A stretch of 64,000 bases of DNA from Saprospiraceae bacterium (GTDB lineage Bacteria > Bacteroidota > Bacteroidia > Chitinophagales > Saprospiraceae): assembly GCA_013214355.1 (NCBI GenBank), contig JABSSL010000085.1, positions 1 to 64,000 of the forward strand, read 5' to 3'. Positions 58,795 to 64,000 of this stretch are shown in pieces. The position numbers were made by a program, and so were the translations under genes. How positions within the stretch are numbered: the stretch's first letter is position 1; the number at the start of each line of letters is the position of its first letter. The notes beneath the pieces were generated by a model. It did no database searches. It was not told the origin of the DNA and saw only the letters and a program-made list of their open reading frames with translations.

Positions 58795-58949
58795 GGATTT
58801 TTATTACATAGCCTTTAAGAGCTGCCTTTGATGGGCGGCAACTCAACCGGTGGTATGAATATCAAAGACAGTATCTAGCTAAGTTTTGCTAGCAGCAGAA
58901 ACTCCATGATTTTCCAATTACAGTCTGTCCAATTAGAAGGTGACGGCAT

Positions 58950-60161
58950 TTACCCTTCCTCTAGATTAGATTCCTTCAACACCTTCAAGAAATCTGGGAA
59001 AATGTATTCTCCTTCAATGTCAAAAATGTTCCATCCGTTCAGTACTCCAATTACCTCATACTTGGGTAGTACCACCAAGAACTGTTGACCAAAACCCATT
59101 GCTGCCCAGATTTCTTCCTCACCTCCTGGCCGCCACCATTGGTAACCATATCCTTCTGTCCCACCATCTCCGTACAGATCTATCACCTGTTTTTTGATCG
59201 CCTCCTCCACCCAGTTTTTAGATAGAATTTGTTGTCCATTCCACTTGCCTTTGTGGAGATACAATTGACCAATCTTGGCTAAATCTTCGGCCTGAAGATA
59301 GAGGCCTCCTTCGGTATCCTGTAAGCCTTTGGGAGTGGTCTTCCAGTGATAGTCGTTGATGTCTAAGGGACCAAAGAGGTGCTGTTCGGCATAAGAGGCT
59401 ATGTCCATACCGGTAGCTTTCTTAATGATGCCAGACATTAGATGACTGGCCCCACTGCTATACACCCACTTTTCTCCAGGCTGGGAATCCATAGGTTGCT
59501 GTAGAACATATTGGATCCAGTCCTCACTCTTTTCCATTTGGACTACCTGATTGTTGCTGTCTAGAGGGGCTGTGTTTTCATTCCAGCTAATGCCCAGTTG
59601 CATGCAAAGCAAATGATGGAGCGTAGCTTCTTTTAGTCGTTCGTCCGTCTGACTAAGGTCATACCCTTCAAAATAGTCCAAAACTTTTTGATCCAAGCCT
59701 GGGATATGTCCATCCTTTACCGCAATTCCCACGATCGTGGCTGCGATACTCTTTGTTACAGATTGCAAGCTATGCAAGCGGCTCCCTTGATAATAGGGGT
59801 GGTAGCTGGGGTGATAGTAATTATAGATATTGATTTCACTGCTATCTGAGCAGCTCTGATAGCCACATCCAAGTATCCCGCTTTGCCCTTTACTGATCTT
59901 CTGGTAGTCATTTTCAAAGGACTTGTTGTAGATCACCCTACCCTTCTTGATAATCAATAGCTGGTCAATGTAGCCGTACTTGCCAGCGGTTATTTTGGTT
60001 TCCAGCGTGTCCACTCCTGTGGTTGCAAATTGGGCATCTTCCATTGTGCCCGACGGCCATGAAAATAGAGTTGGGGCAGCTGCTTCAGAGGACACGTCTG
60101 CCGTAGAGCAGGCCATTGCAAAAAGAGAGAGTGTAAAGAGCAGTGAGCGTCTGACTATCAT
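58950..60161 (-). CDS. Beta-lactamase-family serine hydrolase, lipoprotein
   Basis: The 403-residue lipoprotein (LFAMAC, Cys18) has the class C beta-lactamase/penicillin-binding fold. The Ser-x-x-Lys site is SVTK in SLQSVTKSIAATIVG (near residue 132-135), the Tyr motif is YSSGASHLMSG near 233, and later segments are YLQAEDLAKIGQLYLHKGKW, YGYQWWRPGG and AMGFGQQFLVVLP. These proteins are usually esterases or peptidases rather than true beta-lactamases; lipid anchoring places it in the periplasm or on the surface. It is divergent from the Rid-family gene across 281 bp that contain an AT-rich inverted repeat. Confidence 0.88.
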   Translation of the reverse strand: MIVRRSLLFTLSLFAMACSTADVSSEAAAPTLFSWPSGTMEDAQFATTGVDTLETKITAGKYGYIDQLLIIKKGRVIYNKSFENDYQKISKGQSGILGCGYQSCSDSSEINIYNYYHPSYHPYYQGSRLHSLQSVTKSIAATIVGIAVKDGHIPGLDQKVLDYFEGYDLSQTDERLKEATLHHLLCMQLGISWNENTAPLDSNNQVVQMEKSEDWIQYVLQQPMDSQPGEKWVYSSGASHLMSGIIKKATGMDIASYAEQHLFGPLDINDYHWKTTPKGLQDTEGGLYLQAEDLAKIGQLYLHKGKWNGQQILSKNWVEEAIKKQVIDLYGDGGTEGYGYQWWRPGGEEEIWAAMGFGQQFLVVLPKYEVIGVLNGWNIFDIEGEYIFPDFLKVLKESNLEEG

Positions 60162-60306
60162 CTTGATATGGTTTAGAGTAAATGGATTTTCAGGAGTGAT
60201 AAAGGCTTTTTGCTAAGGTAGAAAGTTAGTCGGATTGAAGTGTGTTTCCTCTCCATGAAATGATTGAATAGGTTTAGCAAAAACCAATCGTAATAAAATA
60301 AGTAAA

Positions 60307-60348
60307 TACTCAGTTATAATTTTCCTTTAAGAAAAAATTATCTGAGTA
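60307..60348. promoter_or_regulatory. AT-rich inverted repeat in a divergent intergenic region
   Basis: The outer arms tactcag and ctgagta (60307-60313, 60342-60348) and the inner arms ataatttt and aaaattat (60316-60323, 60334-60341) make a 15-bp stem with a 2-nt bulge and a 10-nt loop. It lies 94 bp before the Rid-family gene and about 145 bp before the hydrolase start. It could be an operator or a leader structure. Confidence 0.45.
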
Positions 60349-60442
60349 TACTATAATCTTAATACCATAGAAATAAGAACTTTCTCGACTCTTCAAAGGT
60401 TAGCCTCCTAAAAAGAATTCCACCTCAAGATTATTAGGCCGT

Positions 60443-60844
60443 ATGGATAAAACTTATATTAATCCGCCCGAACTATTCAACTCCAAAGACTTCGGCTTCT
60501 CTCAAATCGTCATCAGTGAACCGGGAAATCTCGTTTACATCTCTGGCCAAGTAGCCTGGGATGAAAACCGTGAAATTACAGGTAAAGGAGATTTAGAGAC
60601 GCAGGTACAAAAGACAATTGATAATCTTGCTATTGCCATGAAAAAAGCAGGTGGACAACTGCAGGATATTGTTATGCTGAGGATTTATATCGTGAACTAT
60701 ACCTCAGCGGCTGGAAACATAGTCAGCGAAGCGCTTCGACGTAACTTTGGCGCTGAAACCCCTCCTGCTAGTACTTGGCTTAGCGTGCAAGGCTTGGCCA
60801 ATCCTGACTTTTTGATCGAAATTGAAGCGCAGGCAGTGTTATAG
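60443..60844 (+). CDS. Rid (YjgF/YER057c/UK114) family protein lacking the catalytic arginine
   Basis: The 133-residue single-domain protein has the Rid fold: opening INPPELFNSKDFGFSQIVIS, the core VYISGQVAWDENREITGKGDLETQVQKTIDNL, QDIVMLRIYIVNY and the end DFLIEIEAQAVL. Active RidA enamine deaminases use an Arg in the PARS motif near residue 105-110. Here the segment reads PPASTWLSV, with Ser in that place, so it is probably not a RidA deaminase but one of the other Rid subfamilies of unknown activity. No signal peptide. A short hairpin follows its stop, and the TolB-like/AraC regulator lies about 200 bp downstream in the same direction. Confidence 0.87.
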   Translation: MDKTYINPPELFNSKDFGFSQIVISEPGNLVYISGQVAWDENREITGKGDLETQVQKTIDNLAIAMKKAGGQLQDIVMLRIYIVNYTSAAGNIVSEALRRNFGAETPPASTWLSVQGLANPDFLIEIEAQAVL

Positions 60845-60848
60845 GTCA

Positions 60849-60877
60849 TTTCCTGGACAGGCCTAATGCCTAGGAAA
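60849..60877 (+). terminator. Bulged hairpin just after the Rid-family gene
   Basis: tttcct/aggaaa (60849-60854, 60872-60877) with an inner aggc/gcct stem, a 4-nt bulge and a 5-nt loop lies 4 nt after the stop codon. No U-run. Confidence 0.35.
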
Positions 60878-61040
60878 GGCAGATACTTCCAAAGTGATTA
60901 CCCAATTCGTAGATGTGACCTTATGTGATTTTAAATCTACCAATGTTCACCCATACCTATTCGACGGTCTATCTGAAAATTCAGGCGGAGTGTATCTTAA
61001 TCCTCCTGAATTATTACCTTTAGTTTCATAAATTGGACCG

Positions 61041-62831
61041 TTGACCAACCGAAATTCTATAGCAGTCTTACCTTTTGATAACCTCAGCTCAGATCCTGAG
61101 AATGAGTACTTCTCCGACGGAATGACGGAAGAGATCATTAATGCCTTGACCAAAGTACAGGGACTCAAAGTCACTGCTAGAACTTCCTGCTTTGCCTTTA
61201 AGACCAACAAGCAAGACATCCGAAAAATCGGTAAAGAACTAGGCGTGTCGATGGTCATGGAGGGCAGCATCAGAAAGGCTGGCGAGCGGGTAAGAATTAC
61301 GGCGCAACTTATTCGCGCTGAAGATGGTTTTCACATCTGGTCTGAGAATTTTGATCGTAAACTTGATGACATCTTCAAACTCCAAGATGAGATTAGTCTA
61401 CTCATCGCCAATAAAGTGAGGGAACATGGTGATCATTTTGAAATCAAAGATCACTTAGTAGATGCGCCCACCCACAACATAGCAGCGTACCAGCTTTATC
61501 TAAAAGGGCGCTACTACTTCAACAAATGGACACTACCCACTTTTGTCAAGGCGGCTGAATGTTATGAGAAGAGTATTCAAGAAGACCCCAATTTTGTCCT
61601 ACCTTATTTTGGAGCAGGTTTTTCTTATAGCTGTCTAGGATCATGGGGTGGCATGAATCAAAAAGAAGCCTATCAGCGTGTGGAGCTGTATTACGAAAAA
61701 GGCAAAAGACTCAATAATTCCACCTTCTTCGGTTACATCTGCGAATCTCAATATTTGTTTTGGGCGCAATGGAAATACAAGGAAGGATACGAGATTGTAC
61801 GTCGGGCTCATCAACTGAACCCAAATGATGCGGAGCTCAACGAATATATAGCCGAAATCTATACCTCGCTAGGGGATTTTACAACTGCTTGGAAGTACAT
61901 TGAGCTGAGTACAAAACTGAATCCCCTTTCTCCAAATCACTGTTATACCGAAGCCAACTTTCACTATCTCCAGGGAGATTTTAAGGCGGCTCTACGATCC
62001 ATCGAAAAAGGGCTCCTAATCGTACCAGAATTTATTATCCTAGTAGAACTCAAACTAGTCTGCTTTATCCACCTTGGTCAGGAAGAAAACTTACTCAAAA
62101 CAGTTGAGTTGAACAGAGGGATGTTGCAATATCCTGATTTGTATAGCTACGTGTACAATTTGTTTCATAAAGAAAGTAAAGTCAATCAAGAGGAAGTCTT
62201 GTCACTAGTTGAAAAATTTCAAGAGGCAGAGATTCGGCCCCTCGTCGGTTGGGACCTTATCCTCCTCATTGCCGCTGGGATGATTGATGAATCTATGAAA
62301 TGTCTGCAAATGAATATTGAGCAAAGAAGAGCTCAGTACATCAACTTCAAACACGATCCATTTTATACTCCTCTGAGATCCCTTCCTGCCTATCAAGAAC
62401 TCGTCCAACAGCGGTTTCCTGATGACAAGTTAACTTCCATAGCTACAGCAGTGGAGGCAGATAGAGCGCTTCTCACCGAAGCGGAGGCTCCATCCTATCA
62501 AGACCTCCTACTTAGAAAGATGGAAACGGAGTGTTACTATCTTAACTCAACACTCAGCCTGAAGGAACTAGCCGATCATATAGACCTTCATCCTAATAAG
62601 CTCTCTTGGTTGCTGAATGAAAAACTCGATCAGAACTTCTACGAGTTCATTAATAGCTACCGACTGAAAGCTTTTCAAACAAAGGCCCTGGATCCGTCCT
62701 TTTCCCACCTAAGTATTCTGGGGCTAGCTTATGAAAGTGGATTCAATTCTAAATCTGTATTTAACCATTACTTCAAAAAGGTCACCGGTCAAACACCCAA
62801 AGCCTGGGTGAAAACGCAAATGCAATCATAA
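61041..62831 (+). CDS. Fused regulator: TolB-like domain, TPRs and AraC-type HTH, TTG start
   Basis: The 596-residue protein begins at a TTG (61041); an in-frame stop at 61029-61031 leaves no ATG, and TNRNSIAVLPFDNLSSDPENEYFSDGMTEE is where this family normally starts. Residues 1-130 form a TolB-like/adenylate-cyclase-associated N-terminal domain (LGVSMVMEGSIRKAGERVRITAQLI, GFHIWSENFDRKLDDIFKLQDEIS). Residues about 150-440 are TPR-like helices (YQLYLKGRYYFNKWT, AAECYEKSIQEDPNFVLPYFGAG, NPNDAELNEYIAEIYTSLGDF). The C-terminal HTH (about 500-590: LKELADHIDLHPNKLSWLLNEKL, LGLAYESGFNSKSVFNHYFKKVTGQTP) is AraC-type. It has neither kinase nor receiver. No signal or membrane helix is seen, so a cytoplasmic regulator that probably senses a protein or metabolite through the TPR part. 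Confidence 0.88.
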   Translation: MTNRNSIAVLPFDNLSSDPENEYFSDGMTEEIINALTKVQGLKVTARTSCFAFKTNKQDIRKIGKELGVSMVMEGSIRKAGERVRITAQLIRAEDGFHIWSENFDRKLDDIFKLQDEISLLIANKVREHGDHFEIKDHLVDAPTHNIAAYQLYLKGRYYFNKWTLPTFVKAAECYEKSIQEDPNFVLPYFGAGFSYSCLGSWGGMNQKEAYQRVELYYEKGKRLNNSTFFGYICESQYLFWAQWKYKEGYEIVRRAHQLNPNDAELNEYIAEIYTSLGDFTTAWKYIELSTKLNPLSPNHCYTEANFHYLQGDFKAALRSIEKGLLIVPEFIILVELKLVCFIHLGQEENLLKTVELNRGMLQYPDLYSYVYNLFHKESKVNQEEVLSLVEKFQEAEIRPLVGWDLILLIAAGMIDESMKCLQMNIEQRRAQYINFKHDPFYTPLRSLPAYQELVQQRFPDDKLTSIATAVEADRALLTEAEAPSYQDLLLRKMETECYYLNSTLSLKELADHIDLHPNKLSWLLNEKLDQNFYEFINSYRLKAFQTKALDPSFSHLSILGLAYESGFNSKSVFNHYFKKVTGQTPKAWVKTQMQS

Positions 62832-63018
62832 GTCCTTCCCGCTTATCTGTCTACAGGGAGCTATTCCAAAAGCCCATCAGCACCTGCTAGCCTCTTGATT
62901 TTCTCTTCCAACAAAAGATAGAAGTCCAGCTGCTCACTTCCTCGTCCGCCTAGTTTTAGCCGGACGAAGCCCACCTCCAATAAAGTCACCTTTGATCCAA
63001 AATCAAAAATTAACTATT

Positions 63019-63702
63019 ATGAAAGATTTACGAGTCTTCGACTACAAACTTCCTTATTACTCCATCTTGTTAATCTTTTGGATCAATGCCTCAGTCGCCT
63101 CCGGACAATCTGCTTTTAAGCGTTGGTCGATCCAACCCAGTTTGATCCATATTGATCTATCTGCCGCTCGCACATCCGTTAATATTGGCGGAAGTGATCT
63201 TATGGGGAGAGACAACATGAGCTTCACCAATTCCACCACCTTTGGTATCGTGATCGATTTCTACTTGACCAAAAATATTTCTCTCAACAGCGTATTAGCG
63301 GTACCGCCAACGACAGCTGTAAGTGGCAAGCATTCCCTGGCCGGAGCCGAAGCAGGTAAACTAAGATATGGGTCATGGCCCTTAGCACTGATGTATCATT
63401 TTGACCTCAAGCAGCTAAAACCATTCGTGGGGGTCGGTATCAATTACACCATGATTTTCAAGGTAGAGGAGCAGGATATTAAAGATATCAAGATCGATCC
63501 CAAGCCTGGTCCGGTACTGCGTGGCGGATTGGATTACATGATTACACAAAGATTCGGTATTAGTGCCTCGGTACAGAAGTTCTATGCCAAAGCCAATATC
63601 ACGGGCTTAGCACCGGCTGGCCCAGGAGGGACTGCCCCTTCCGTTGTTGAGGGTAATTTAAATCCATGGATATGGACCTTTGCGGGAGTCATTCGATTTT
63701 GA
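63019..63702 (+). CDS. OmpW-like outer-membrane beta-barrel protein
   Basis: The start is at the ATG at 63019 (MKDLRVFDYKLPYYSILLI); the upstream ATG at 62992 only adds a polar stretch. The 227-residue product has a signal peptide (SILLIFWINASVASGQS), then a repeated two-residue hydrophobic-polar pattern of eight beta-strands: FKRWSIQPSLIHIDLSA, TTFGIVIDFYLTKNISLNSVLAVPP, SWPLALMYHFDLKQLKPFVGVGINYTMIF, GPVLRGGLDYMITQRFGISASVQKFY and a final TFAGVIRF ending in Phe, typical of Omp C-termini. OmpW proteins are small barrels carrying hydrophobic compounds. It has no close partner. Confidence 0.82.
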   Translation: MKDLRVFDYKLPYYSILLIFWINASVASGQSAFKRWSIQPSLIHIDLSAARTSVNIGGSDLMGRDNMSFTNSTTFGIVIDFYLTKNISLNSVLAVPPTTAVSGKHSLAGAEAGKLRYGSWPLALMYHFDLKQLKPFVGVGINYTMIFKVEEQDIKDIKIDPKPGPVLRGGLDYMITQRFGISASVQKFYAKANITGLAPAGPGGTAPSVVEGNLNPWIWTFAGVIRF

Positions 63703-63793
63703 TCCATTTGTATGCTTCGTACTTCAAGCCATGCTTACACATGAAAGGCTTCAGGTCGTCGCAATTGAGCGTAAAGCTCCCGCTGCCCGTGCC

Positions 63794-63824
63794 CGCAGCA
63801 GGTGGGTCCCACCTACCTGCTGCG
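63794..63824. repeat. GC-rich inverted repeat with two possible foldings
   Basis: The arms cgcagcaggt (63794-63803) and acctgctgcg (63815-63824) are perfect. Inside, aggtggg and cccacct form a second, competing inverted repeat with a 1-nt loop. It lies 92 nt after the OmpW-like gene with no U-run. Confidence 0.6.
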
Positions 63825-63875
63825 AAGACCTACTAGGTACTTGCTCAAGCTAGGATCTGGAATACGTTTCACTCC

Positions 63876-64000
63876 TTACTGTATTTCAAGCCAATCCTCA
63901 CTACTAAAGCACTTACTAGTACATCCTCCAATTTGAATCCGACCACAGGAGCAATACAGCTTACGTAAGCAATACCTCATCCCCTGATCACTCAAAAAGT
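63876..64000 (-). CDS. Possible C-terminus of a gene entering from the right edge
   Basis: A minus-strand frame is open from the right edge to a TAA at 63876-63878. It ends with KLYCSCGRIQIGGC and then SEDWLEIQ. The Cys-rich tail could be the end of a larger protein or, from the ATG at 63980, a 34-residue peptide. Too little is visible to identify; chance is possible. Confidence 0.2.
   Translation of the reverse strand, partial: FLSDQGMRYCLRKLYCSCGRIQIGGCTSKCFSSEDWLEIQ

Overview
The window looks like chromosomal DNA of a free-living, probably marine, member of the Bacteroidota; a Saprospiria- or Cytophagia-like lineage is my inference. Supporting features are two SusC/SusD pairs, a hybrid two-component sensor with an AraC tail, many lipoproteins, two proteins with type IX secretion (T9SS) C-terminal sorting domains, FG-GAP/ASPIC-UnbV proteins and the near absence of Shine-Dalgarno signals. 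I found no RNA genes, insertion sequences, phage genes or CRISPR arrays.

Region 1 (1-18594, all minus strand) reads as one polysaccharide utilisation locus. In transcription order it holds SusC, SusD, a hairpin, an exported galactonate-dehydratase-like enolase-superfamily enzyme, an Nramp-related membrane transporter, a lipoprotein of the 2-keto-4-pentenoate hydratase family, a sulfatase fused to an SMP-30/gluconolactonase domain, a hybrid sensor regulator, and two secreted DUF1593-like proteins. The set suggests that a sulfated glycan is imported and desulfated and that a sugar lactone or sugar acid is processed, apparently outside the cytoplasm. Two neighbouring genes are broken: the regulator by a one-base frameshift, and one DUF1593-like gene by an exact 47-bp tandem duplication.

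Region 2 (19159-36334) is a second accessory block: a Gfo/Idh/MocA oxidoreductase, a canonical sulfatase, a T9SS-exported beta-helix protein, a DUF1501 plus DUF1549/DUF1553 cytochrome-type pair, an AraC regulator, a family 2 beta-galactosidase, and an alpha/beta-hydrolase fused to an SGNH esterase. It fits attack on a sulfated, esterified, galactose-containing glycan.

Region 3 (36349-48348) centres on a second SusC/SusD pair with a PKD-domain lipoprotein. It is flanked by two large FG-GAP/ASPIC-UnbV surface proteins and closed by a clear intrinsic terminator between the lipoprotein and the T9SS protein.

Region 4 (48358-64000) is more ordinary: a short-chain dehydrogenase with a TetR regulator and matching operators, YHYH and MORN lipoproteins, a GNAT acetyltransferase, a WG-repeat protein, a DUF2911 operon with a membrane-anchored AraC regulator, a methyltransferase-like protein, a serine hydrolase, a Rid-family protein lacking the catalytic arginine, a TolB-like/TPR/AraC fusion regulator and an OmpW-like porin.
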